Below are positions 45,816 to 56,657 of a stretch of 64,000 nt of DNA, piece by piece. Made by a program: the position numbers and the translations under genes. The stretch is taken from the NCBI RefSeq assembly GCF_020283565.1, contig NC_060062.1, positions 32,233,164 to 32,297,163 of the forward strand, read 5' to 3'. The notes beneath the pieces were generated by a model. That model was not told where the DNA came from and ran no database searches. It saw only the letters and a program-made list of their open reading frames with translations. Position 1 is the stretch's first letter. Each line of letters opens with the position of its first letter. This DNA comes from Trifolium pratense. Taxonomy: Eukaryota; Streptophyta; Magnoliopsida; Fabales; Fabaceae.

Positions 45816-48076
45816 TTTTAATATGGTGTCCATATCAATGTCTATACTTATAATCAATATAAGGACATAACTAAACATTAAAATGTAACATTTGAGTTAA
45901 AGATGTAGGTAAGAAAACTGATCAGTATGGACACAATGAAGGAAGAGCTACCAAGAACTTGTATGTATCATAGTTGGATATGAGAAAGATAATCATATTT
46001 TACCTTTTGTAACTCACTTTCCATGGAAGAGCTACCAAGATTCAACTTCATAGACATAAATTAAAAAATGTTAATTTCATATTGGAGAAAATATTTATAT
46101 AAAAACCTGCATTAAAAGCAAACTTTGGTTAAATGTTGAACAAAAATGCATATGAAAAACAACCTCCTTATCTTCTTTAGCTCCATTTGCGCAAGCTTCA
46201 TTCCAAAAAAAAATGAAAAGTTAAATTTTCAAGGTTTAAAATGACAAAGGAAAGAAGAATGAATGAAAGGGAGAGAAAGAAACCTTACCTAGTATTTGCA
46301 GATTTTTTTCCAAAGAACAACAACAACTAAATTCATGTTTGATAACCCTTTTCTAAAAGTCATTGATTTCTAGTATGTCTTCATTGATAAGCAGTCTTGT
46401 ACCATTCCATCCATTTGATACTTGTACAGGATAATAATGCATATTAAGTGGAATAACATGTTCTCTTTACATTACATACTAATACCTTGCATTGTGCTTA
46501 TCTTAGCACCTTGCATTTTTCTTCCCTCAATGGTGGCCAATTTAAATTTTTTTTGAAATGTTAGCAAACAAATTCCACAATAATAATCAATGAGTTTATC
46601 AAAGTACTCATAATTCAATAGTCATAAAAAGAACATGTTATAATATTGGGAAATCAATATAATCAATGCACTTAAATTTCAATCTCCAACATACAAAACA
46701 AAATGGAGGTGAAAAACAGAAAAAAATTATAACAAAATATGAGAGACAAAAGCAATGAAAAGAGATTTCACAAACCAAAGCAAACTCATAATAAAACTTA
46801 GGTAAAGTGGAACAAACTTCATTTTAATTATAACATATGTTCAAAGTTTAATCTTTGAAAACAAAGTTTAATCTTGAAAACAAAGTTTAATCTTGAAATC
46901 TAAACTCCAACTTTGAAAAATATGTTATGAAGTTAAGGGTTAAAAAAAAGTGTAATCTTTTAAAATAAAGCAAAACTTTCATTAAAAGTCTATTTCATGA
47001 TGGATCTCAACGACACAACATAAATTTACCTTTTGCATCCCAATTTCCATCGAAGAAGTAGCTCCGTTCACCTTAAAAAATAAAAATAAACACTCTATTA
47101 ATGAAACATTCCGCGTTCAAATAGCGATAACGAAACGCGCGTTAATGTATTGCAAAGTTAGTAAATAAACACGTAGGTGTAAGGAGGAACAACGAAAAAG
47201 AACAAAACATGTTGATCTTTAGCCTCCATTTCTTCAACCTGCATTCAAGTAAGAAAAAAGTTTCATTAACAGTAAAAATTTCATTTCTTCAACCTGTTGA
47301 TTTTTGTTAGACATTTTATCAAACACATTGTGTGCTTGTATGAATCTGAAACAAACAACATAAAATTGTAATATGTAATTAAATTCTAACACACCAAATT
47401 CCAATAAGAAGAAATCACAAATTTTACACACACACACAAACAGAGATGATTTTATAGAAGAAAATGACTAACCCAATAGTTCTTCTTCCTTCCTTTGTAT
47501 TATTCTTCTGCGGAGTTTCTTCTTTCTCCGTTCTTTCGCCGATGTTGTTTTCTTTCTCGGTCTCCGATTGACTCTGAGAGAAAGCAAAAGAAAAAATGAA
47601 GAATGAGAAAGAAAGAGAGGAAGAGAGAACACGTGAGAAGAAAGAGAGGAAGTGGATCTTGGATTTGACAAATCTAAAATTTGAAATTCAAAATAAAGTG
47701 AATGAGTTGGTGGGAGATGAAATATTATGTTGGGTAGTGTGAAACAAATTTGTGAAATACCATTCAAGGTCAATGTCTTACCTTTGAAACAAAAATGCCA
47801 ATGTGATATGAGAGAAGGGCAATGAGGTAAATGCGCTTCAAGGTGGGGCCAGAAGCAATGAGAAAATTTGAGTCATCTAATACCAATATTGCCCTTATTT
47901 TTAGTAGTAACAAAAACGGAAAAAAAAAATGCCAAAAGGGCAATCTCGGTTTTTTAGTGGTATCTTATTTTCTTATATTTATAGTAGATTTTTGAAAAAT
48001 TAAAAATATAGAAAAATATAATAATTTTAAAAGATTAACCTCATTGTTATGAAGAGTTTCACATTGAATAATAGAT

Positions 48077-48111
<35 letters not shown>

Positions 48112-48113
<2 letters not shown>

Positions 48114-49828
48114 GGTTTTCTAACTTAGACCCTAGTTAGGTCTAAGTTAGCAAGGTGCACCTTTTGAGTTGGACAAAAATACCCATTTTTTTTTTTTTGA
48201 AACAATAGAGCAACTAGGGCATGTATGTAATTTGCATCATAAAAATACCCTTTTTTTTTTTTTTGAAACAATAGAACAACTATTACATTTTTTAAATTTC
48301 TTCCAAATTTCGACCTCATTTTACGTGCGAATCGAACGCCGATTTCAAAAACTAATACCGGAAACCTTTGTAAAATTGAAAAACGATCAAAATCCATATA
48401 AGGAACGTCGAGTTTCGTTGAGTATTGAGGGAGATCGAACCGGGTCAAAAACCGGGTCGCACGACCCGTTTCTGCATAAAACGGGTGGGAGGGACGATGA
48501 ACAGTGCGCGTCGCCCACGCCCACGCCCACTCTCACCGGCGGCGCGTGGGGGCGCGTGCGGCCTCAGGGAGGCTCTATTGTTTTTTTATTTTTTCATAAT
48601 AAAATAGTAGATAATATTCTGGAAATTTTGGTATATTGTATGAAATTTTTGGAGACCCGAAACTATTTTTAGTTAATTAAATGAGTAAAAAGGTATTTAA
48701 AAATATTATAATTCCATAAAAAATTTCCAAAATTTTATGTAAAGTACTATGAATTATTTAGAACCCTCTTGTGTACCTCACTCTCCCTAGTTCAAGTCAT
48801 GAAATTATTTTCACAAATTCCGCTGATTATTTAAAACCATTTAACAAATAATAATAATAATTTCATAGATTTGTACTCTGAAACCAATTGTTTTTTTATT
48901 TGTTTCTAATAAAATATTAGATAATATTCTGGAACTTTTGGTATATTTTATGAAATTTTTTGAGACCTGAAACTATTTTTCGTTAATTAAATGAGATAAA
49001 ACGGTAATTAAAAACTATTGTTTGCTTCTGAAACCATTTAGCTGGAAGAATGGTTTCAGAGAGTTATACTGTGAAACCATTCTAGCAGTAAAATGGTTTC
49101 AGAAGCAAACAATTAAAAATCAACTCCCCTGAAACCATTCTATCAGTGAAATGGTTTCAAAGTACAACGCTCTGAAACCATTGTACCAGCTAAATGGTTT
49201 CAGAATGGTTTCAGAAGCAAACAATTAAGAAATTACTCACTGAAATCATTTTACCAGTAAAATGGTTTCAGAGAGTTATACTGTGAAACCATTCTACCAG
49301 CTAAATGGTTTCACAGTATTATATAAAGATAATTAAAGGTAGTGAAAAATTGAGTTTTTTTTTTTTGTCCAAATCAAACGAACCAAGTCTCTATTTGTAG
49401 ACAAAAAAAAATTATGAATTTTGGTATAAAAATAAAAAAAATAAAAAATTAATTTACAACGAAATAATTGAGTTTAAAGTATTAAATGAAAAAAAAAACA
49501 CGCCAACCAGCCAGCAGTTGACACGTGTCCTGCTTTTTTAAAATGAAATTTTCTCTCTCCAGGCGCAGATCTAGTGTGGTGCACGCGCTGGCTTATCATG
49601 GAGATGGATGATCTGGACTGTCTGATTGATCCGACAGCCATGATGTGATCATCTCTTGGCCGTCTGATGGAAATCAACGGTCTGTAACGGTGGTCCTGCG
49701 GTAGGCGCGCGACACTGGAACAGCGCCAATATGTTTTTTTTTTTTTTTAAAAAAAGAAAGGGTATTTTTGTCCAACTCAAAAGGTGCACCTTGCTAATTT
49801 AGACCCAACTGGGTCTAAATTAGCAGCC

Positions 49829-49831
<3 letters not shown>
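48112..49831. mobile_element. TIR element in a (TA)n tract, 1.72 kb, with terminal hairpins
   Basis: About 73-bp inverted ends (48112-48184 and about 49760-49831) share GGTGCACCTTTTGAGTTGG. Both flanks are (TA)n, so the insertion was into a TA microsatellite. Each end also folds on itself: left TAACTTAGACC/GGTCTAAGTTA, right (inverted) TAATTTAGACC/GGTCTAAATTA. The C-G pair of one is a T-A pair in the other. The interior has a GC-rich segment (48300-48560), a two-copy ~75-bp repeat (48180-48285) and the palindrome array. No transposase is visible; the frame at 48169-48672 has no domain. Family unknown to me. Confidence 0.8.
49028..49317. repeat. array of six short hairpins (TGAAACCATT/AATGGTTTCA)
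   Basis: Six successive near-palindromes, each CTGAAACCATT - about 10-12 bases - AATGGTTTCAG, with loops of variable sequence such as CTACCAGCTA. They are separated by short spacers, some shared (AGAAGCAAACAATTAA). Confidence 0.9.

Positions 49832-49908
<77 letters not shown>
49832..49908. repeat. (TA)n microsatellite
   Basis: About 38 TA units on the right of the TIR element. The left flank at about 48083-48110 has a shorter run. Confidence 0.95.
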
Positions 49909-49911
<3 letters not shown>

Positions 49912-50129
49912 TATAAATGGGATAATATGTTTATAAATGGGATAATACTTATTTTATAAGTTAATTTTATAGAATTGAGTTAGTTACAACCCAGAATTCT
50001 TATCAAACATAACTTTATTTATCATTATCTTAAATAGACACTATGGCATAAGGGATGAATGTGAAAGATGGTGTGAAGAAGTGAGGAAGTGTTTTTTAAT
50101 TTCAAATCATCCTAATTTAAAAGTTTTAT

Positions 50130-50956
50130 ACGGAGAACACATCCAAAGTGTTGATGCAAAGATATAAATTAGGAAGATTATTAGGCCAATGAACTTTTAG
50201 AGAAGTTTACTGTGGGAGTTGTTCTGGATTGGGACAAGGCCCATGTCAACGGCCCAACTCTCGAAGTTTTTGCCACGTTTATGTTGCTTAGATTCAATAA
50301 TTGTCGAGTCGATAATCAGATTTTACAATACAGATACAAAAGCTCACTCATTCCGGAATGGTCGAGTAGATCCATGTGAGAGGGCTTCACGGAAGACTCA
50401 AGCTACTTTAACTGCACATAGGATATCTCAGTAGACTAGCCCACAGACAGAGGATTGTGTCAATTTATGCGCGAATATGTATGGTGCCAATTTAAGCGGC
50501 ACTCCACCTCTATCACATACTGACTTGAGCGTCGAAGTGCTAACCTCTTTTGTAGATAACAACTGACGTCGAACACGGGTCTCCATCATGCCTTGGATCT
50601 CTTTCCACTGTTCCAAAATCTTCTAGAGGCATACGCCGTCATCAGAGTCTTCTCCTTCTTACCCGCTCAGAGTAGAACTACAATAACTAACCAAAGAAAA
50701 AACATGAGTAGGAAAACAAGGTTATATCTTTTTTGGCTACAAACCCTACTACAGACACTTCTCATCGAAGGCATGTCGGACCACGCATGATGACCTGTGA
50801 CTTAGTAAAAATGCATTTGATAATATCTATCATTATTCAAAGATGTTAAGAAAAGGGAAGCGAGGTTTACTTCAAGACAAGCCGAATCGATCATTGTTTC
50901 GGTTTGGCAAGGTGAATTACAAGAACAATGACACCAATCAGAACAACATCAGCTAT
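50130..50956 (+). pseudogene. CIPK relic, copy 3
   Basis: 50130-50217 matches the first ~90 coding bases of the intact CIPK, with the start codon changed to ACG and a TAA within the first 30 codons. 50670-50956 matches scattered later parts: CAATAACTAACCAAAG, the linker, the phosphatase-interaction segment and the last codons (GGCAAGGTGAATTACAAGAA). Most of the kinase domain is gone. 50218-50670 is unrelated to CIPK but shared with copy 4, so copies 3 and 4 come from one already damaged ancestor. Confidence 0.8.
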
Positions 50957-51178
50957 AATCATAATACTAAGATCCTTCTTTTTGTGCATTTCATGCTATT
51001 AGTACAACTTTAGATGAAAACAATAAGAAAATGTGAGCAAAAAGAGTAGTAGGCAAACTCTTTCTATAAACTATAATATTCCATATGAAATTTTAATAGA
51101 ACAAATAGTATTATTGCATTTATATAGCATTTGTGCCTGTGATGAATATCACAAAGGTATGAACATGTTGATCAACTA

Positions 51179-51555
51179 TTACTTTGATGAGGATTTGACC
51201 ATTTGCCTCCAAAGATAACGACCAGAAGCCATGTCAACAAATGTCCAAAACCCTGATTCTAATGCAACCTTAACCTGTTGTTAAACACAAATCAATCAAG
51301 GATATAATTAAAAGACAACATTTTTTTAAAGAAAAATCTGAATCAGTAAAAGGGTGTGTGAGAGGAAGAACAAACCTTGGATCTAGAAGGTGAATTTAAG
51401 GTTGGTTTAGAAGAATCCGAGGTTTCTGTTTCTGGGGTGTGTTCATTGCTTTGGTCCAATTCAGTGAGTTGAGGTTGAGATCTGAGGTTTTTGAGGACAA
51501 AGAAACCAGCTAGAGTAGCTGACAAGAATATGAGAATGAGTCTGAGGGGACACAT
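51179..51555 (-). CDS. small N-terminally hydrophobic plant protein, paralogue, 91 aa
   Basis: Exon 1 is 51376-51555 (60 codons) and exon 2 is 51179-51274 (31 codons plus stop), around a 101-bp GT-AG intron. The membrane-anchor N-terminus (MCPLRLILIFLSATLAGFFV) and the C-terminal GFWTFVDMASGRYLW are retained unchanged. Changes from the 31-kb copy are concentrated in the acidic middle. The reading frame and both splice sites survive although the neighbouring CIPK is destroyed, which suggests the gene is under selection. The ATG is chosen by homology. Confidence 0.72.
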
Positions 51556-51651
51556 TTTCAACTATGAATGTATCAGTGTGATTGTGACTATGTAGTAGTA
51601 GTGGATAAATGGAATTTAAATTAGGTAGTAAAGTGTTTGGAATATATTAAA

Positions 51652-51838
51652 GGAAAATGCTAAACAGTGCCCCCGGGGCACTAGTTAAGGATACAAATAT
51701 AGAAGTTTTATCTCGTAAATTGTGCATTCAATGTTTTAATGATGTGAAAAGTTATTCTCTCTCATCATTAACTTTATCATTTGTTTCCTTTTTTAGTATG
51801 CTTAACTAGTGCCCCAGGGGCACTGTTTAGCATGACCC
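51652..51838. mobile_element. Mutator-type MITE, 187 bp
   Basis: Inverted ends about 38 bp long share ATGCTAAACAGTGCCCC. The 9-base duplication TATATTAAA is at 51643-51651 and 51839-51847. Each end contains the near-palindrome AGTGCCCC-GGGGCACT. Confidence 0.88.
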
Positions 51839-52059
51839 TATATTAAATGGAGTATTAAAGTGTAAATGTGTTTGGAATATATTAAATGGAGCATTTGCAA
51901 TGCTTACTTTAGGTTGGGAATTGGATTCTTTATGTAAATGTGTGACGCATTTGCAATGCTTACTTTAGGTTGTCATAATTAGTAAGTTAATTTAAAATAA
52001 TCATAACAATTGATTTAAGATCAGACCATTCAAATTAGTCGCAGCATCAAGGTATGAGC

Positions 52060-52345
52060 CAAATTGAGCAAAGGCGGCCACTTTGAGTGGCTTTCAAATA
52101 AAATCTGATCGCTACGGCTGGAGTCTTTCTTAGTGCAATACGTTCAACAACCCTTAAAGCGTGCGGGCGGCCCTAGCGTACAAAAAAGAAAGAAGTAGTC
52201 CTATTCGAAAACTAAATATTTCAGTCCTAATAGGTGCGATATTGAAGGCCTTCACCGGCTTACTTAGTGCTTGTGCTAAGGAGTTAAGGGCTAAGGGCTG
52301 GAGCGTAGGAAGCATTGACTATCAGAACCCCGGAGGAAACTAACT
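52060..52345. other. possible mitochondrial DNA insert
   Basis: This stretch is visibly richer in G/C than its surroundings and has the look of plant mitochondrial spacer, for example AAGGCCTTCACCGGCTTAC. No gene could be read from it. The call is from composition and style only. Confidence 0.35.
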
Positions 52346-52569
52346 CATTTCTTGCATATTCATTTAAATCGTCTGATCAAAATTACTAGTCGATTAAGAT
52401 CAATTACAACGTGTTGTGTGAAATTGCTACCGCAAACAGTTCAGGTTACCTCATGTGTGAGCATGGAAGTAGGAGTGGACCAAGACAATGCAAAAAAACA
52501 AAGTGGTTGGTGGCCGGTGCTCATCAACTTTTGTCATATTCATTTCTTTGGTATTTGGTAATTTGATGC

Positions 52570-53510
52570 CTTTGATGATGATCTTTAAAAGGATAGAGTG
52601 ATTTGGGTGTTAAATTATTTATTTAAATAAAATGTTAACTAGGGTTTTTGGGATACTAGTTAAGGAGTAAGACTTTCATAGTCACGTGACTATATATAGA
52701 CACACTCACATGATTTTTTGATTATTTATGAAATAATTAAAAGAATGAAATGAAAAAGTAAATGTTCTGAGTGTGACTTAGAGAATTATATTTGGTCATG
52801 TGACCATATAAAAATAATTTGTGGTAAAATGATTTTAGAAATGAGATATTTTTGCGGGGACTTTTTTTTTCGGTGATTAATATGTTTGTTCTTCCCTCCC
52901 AATTGAATTTTTTTCTTACGTAAAAATAAAATATTGAACATCTAATCACATTTTTAAGAGGTTCGAGACACTTTTATTTTATCATCCATTAATAGTTTTA
53001 TATATATAGTCTTATAATAACATTTTAACCTAGTTTTTATTATTAGTTAAAGAGAATTTATCGATTGATACTTTTATTCTTGTACTCTAATTCCCATGGA
53101 TGACTTCCCTTTCACCTATTCATTTTATTCCATCGTATGGTTATGGATGCTAATGCTATCAACCTCTTGATAAAAAGTAAAAGAAAAAAATCAACCTCGT
53201 CACTCTTTTGGTCCCTAATCCATATGGTCATGACTCATGAATATTAAACATATACTACGTAAACCATTCTTATTCACAACTTGTTGAGACATTTCAAAAC
53301 ATAGATAAAAAGGTATGAATGGAATTTTAGAAACTTCAAAAAATTCTACAAATCATTTTAGAAAGTTTAAGTCTCTTCTTGTCTTCCTCTCAAAGCTTCA
53401 TTTCAACAACTCTCTTTGGTCCCTTACCTTATTTTATAAGTTCAATGTCTAATATTTTATGGACTAATTAAACAAATTTAGTTTTAATCCTTTGCAAGAA
53501 AAAATTTATA
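52570..53510. other. AT-rich intergenic DNA
   Basis: No gene supported. The phrase ACTAGGGTTTTTGGGATACT near 52630 may be a degraded transposon end. Confidence 0.35.
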
Positions 53511-53514
53511 ATTT

Positions 53515-53690
53515 TGTTTTCAACAAGCCAAAATGAGATATATTAACGAAAACGGTCTCCCCAGCACAAGGCGTACCGACATAGACTGCAAAGATTTACA
53601 AAGAGTCAGAGGGAAAACAAAACAAAATCATACAAAGCCAAACACAATAAATGACTAGACCACCAACTATAGTAGTTTGAAGTTAAGTTA
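53515..53690 (-). mobile_element. LINE 3' end fragment
   Basis: Matches the 3' part of the LINE at 22234-22403 in the same orientation (plus-strand words GAGATATATTAACG and ATTTACAAAGAGT). Confidence 0.65.
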
Positions 53691-54052
53691 ACACTCGTAG
53701 ACTTCAACCACCTGTATGAAAAAATATTGATCTTGTCCAACAAATGATGGGTAATGCCTGTTGAGCCTCTGAAAATTTTTATAAAATTAAAAGTTTTAAT
53801 AAAATTAAATAAGGACTAAATTAAAATGTCCCCATTTTATAAGGATAAAAATCATATTTTTTCAAAACCAATTTACTCAAACCATCTAATATATTTTTGG
53901 AAAAGAAAACAAATTAACATAAAATACAATCTCAGCCCATTGCATATAGATTTGGGGGAGAAAAATGGAAAAGAAAATAAAATATTAACGGAAAATACAT
54001 TTTCAGCCTATAGATGATTTGAAAAACAATTAAAATAAAATAAAAAATAGTT

Positions 54053-54117
54053 TCCGCAGCATGGAGTCGAACCCAAAATTCAACGCAACGATAATTTAAC
54101 CAATGAGCTACTGCGGA
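54053..54117 (-). repeat. tRNA-like core of a dispersed repeat, copy 3
   Basis: Same TCCGCAG/CTGCGGA stem and length as 32927-32991, with substitutions in the T arm. Both flanks resemble copy 2, including ATATTATAGAA on the right. Confidence 0.6.
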
Positions 54118-54335
54118 TGCTATGCTAATGTTGTTCATATTTAACTAATTATATTCATAATATTATAGAATTGCTTCAAATTAAAAATATTATAGAATAA
54201 GGTACGTACACTGGCGATTATGCCGTCTGGCAAGCCCAGCACATGCCTGGGCTGCCTTTTTTTTTGTAATAATAAGAAACAAGAAAAAATAAAAATAAAA
54301 GAAAAAAATGAATTTCGTAAAGGTACCGTACGAAA

Positions 54336-54675
54336 CATATTTAGTCTCTAATGTTTATTTTAGGTTTCAATTTGGTCCCTTATTTTTTAAAAGTTTCAAG
54401 TTGGTTCCTTATGTTATTGATCTCAACATAAGTTGGTCGTTTTCGTTAAATTTTGAGTTAATTTTTTCTAACTTTTTGTTAAATTTTGAGTTAATTTTTC
54501 TAAAACATTCACATAGTACTCTCCTAAGTGGTCTACGTACGCAAATTCATTAGAAAAGTCGACGATTTAAACTAAAATTTGAGGAAAATGACCAACTTGA
54601 AACTTTTAAAAAATAAGGGACCAAATTGAAACCTAAAATAAACATAACAGATCAAATATGCAATTAATTCTAATT
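54336..54675. mobile_element. Mutator-type MITE with ~70-bp inverted repeats
   Basis: The two arms are nearly perfect inverted copies, each containing AAATTGAAACCTAAAATAAA. Related to 24958-25269. The left tip is missing about 10 bases, and no target duplication remains. Confidence 0.75.
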
Positions 54676-55774
54676 TTTAACAACCTAAAACCTTCTCAAT
54701 CTATAATCTTTGTTTGATGACTTGATGGTGTTTTGAATTTTAAAATTTGTTAAGCTGTTTTGATTGTATAAATAAGTAGTTTAATATAATTATATACATC
54801 GATGTGGATTCAGTTTTCATTGTAGTCTCTTATTTAGTTGAGCCTTAATTATATTGGAAACATGGCTATACTCTTGCATGTTATTTCTTGTTTAAAAATT
54901 TCTTCCAAAATTAAATATTGAAAAACAGAGTTTAAATATTTCTATATTCGAAATTTAGGTTGATAAAATTCCCTCCAAAAATTTGCACAGGCTCCCTAAC
55001 AATCCTGGAGTCGCCACTGGGTACGTAGCTATAAAACTTGAAACCATTTGCACCTGACTTATTTCAATTCATACATTTTATAAATAAAAAAATAATTATT
55101 ATTTCATACAAATTTAGGAAAATTAAAAATGATAGAAAAATATACTCTTCGTTCTTTTTTAAGTGTCGCTGTTTGACCATGTACACTATTCACATAATTT
55201 ACTTTAGCCATAATTTTTTATTAATTTATAAAAACAAATTAATATATAAAAACAAATGTTAGCATATAAGATATTGTTTAATTTATCTCGATCTTCTAGA
55301 TATAAATTCTTCATAATTTTTTATAATAAATAATTAAAAGATATTGGTGATCAAAATTGTGTATTAACATGTGTACAGTTCCGGTAAAAAAATGACACTT
55401 AAAAAATAAATGAAGAGAGTAATAATTTTAAAAGATTAACCTTATTGTTAAAGAGTTTCCCATTGAATAATGGTCTAAATATATGTCTATATCAATGGAA
55501 TAATCCTTATTTTATAAGTTGATATTATAGAGTTAAGCTTATTCAATTCAAACTCAAAATTCTTATCAAACATAACTTTATTTATCATTATTTTAAAAAG
55601 TCACTATGGTGCAATGGATGAAATGTGAAAGATCTGTAACAAGAAGTGAGGAAGTGTTGTTTCGTTTTAACTCATCCTAATTTTAAAACTTTTCTTTGGA
55701 GAATACATCCATAGTGTTGATGCAAAGACATAAATTAGGAAGATTATATAAGGCCAAGGACCTTTTAGAAAAGT

Positions 55775-56549
55775 GAAAAAAAAAATTTATACCCCAACAA
55801 TTGTCAATCTTCCCCAACATTAATTTTGAATGGACGAATTTGCCCTCATATATAAACTAAAATCCTGAAGAAAAAAATTTGATTACCGAAACACTTTGGA
55901 AAAAAGTGTTATGATATGTAAATTTTTTTTTGGTTACCAGGACACTTTCAAAGTGTTCAGGTATATAAAATTTTTCTAATTTTTTTTTTACCTGAACACT
56001 TTGGAAAAAAGTGTGCAGGTATGTAAAATTTTTCTAAATTTATTTTGTTACCTACACACTTTGGAAAAAAGTGTTCAGGTATATAAAATTTTTCTAATTT
56101 TTTTTTCACCTGAACACTTTGGAAAAAAGTGTGCAAGTATGTAAAAATTTTCCAAATTTATTTTTTTACCTACACACTTTGAAAAAAAGTGTTCAGGTAT
56201 GTAAAATTTTTCTATTTTTTTGTTGTTACCTGAACACTTTGAAAAAAAAGTGTGCAGGTATGTAAAATTTTTCTAAAAACTTGTGACTGTTCTCGGAAAA
56301 CATGCACACTTTTTCCAAAGTGTTCCGGTAACAAAAAAAATTTAGAAAAATTTTATATACCTGAACACTTTTTTTCAAAGTGTTTCGGTGACCAAAAAAA
56401 AATTTACATATCAGAACACTTTTTTTCCAAAGTGTTCCGATAACCAAATTTTTTTCTTCAGGGTTTTAGTTTATATATGAGGGCAAATTCGTCCATTCAA
56501 AATTAATGTTGGGGTAGATTGACAATTGTTGGGGTAGAAAAAAAAATTC
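55775..56549. mobile_element. foldback TIR element, 775 bp, with palindromic repeats
   Basis: Arms of about 100 bp match as inverted copies (CCCCAACAATTGTCAATCT at the left, its inverse at the right). Flanks TAGAAAAGT and TAAAAAATT are a probable 9-base duplication with two mismatches, pointing to Mutator type. The inside is filled by a ~60-bp palindromic minisatellite. Confidence 0.75.
55885..56450. repeat. array of about ten hairpins (ACCTGAACACTTT/AAAGTGTTCAGGT)
   Basis: Each ~60-bp unit contains an inverted pair around GGAAAA, followed by a TATGTAAAATTTTTCTAA spacer. The last three units are in the opposite orientation. Confidence 0.88.
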
Positions 56550-56657
56550 TAAAAAATTTACCATGGGAATTGTTCCGGATTAGACCAATCGGCGCCCCAA
56601 TTCTCCAAAACCCACTTCGCCATATTTCTAAAAAAGTTTACCATGGGAATTGTTCCG

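Larger units (their letters stand above)
38698..47988 (-). mobile_element. probable Helitron (minus strand), about 9.3 kb
   Basis: On the minus strand the 5' end at 47988 reads TCTACTATAAATATAAG after an A, the usual plant Helitron start. The 3' end has hairpin CCCGTGC/GCACGGG (38710-38727) and CTAGT (38702-38698). The base after CTAGT is G, not the expected T, so the two ends may not be one element. Inside are the ~543-bp tandem array, RPA-like exons and a CT-rich leader with exon-like pieces (47.0-47.8 kb). The segment 42700-43990 shows no recognisable gene; a frame at 43276-43521 has no known domain. Confidence 0.5.

Noticed and set aside
48169..48672. 167-residue protein frame
   Set aside because: Low-complexity N-terminus made by T-rich tandem repeats inside a transposon; no domain and no plausible start context.
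49028..49317. CRISPR-like array
   Set aside because: Regular short palindromes, but in a plant nuclear transposon, with no constant repeat/spacer layout and no cas genes.
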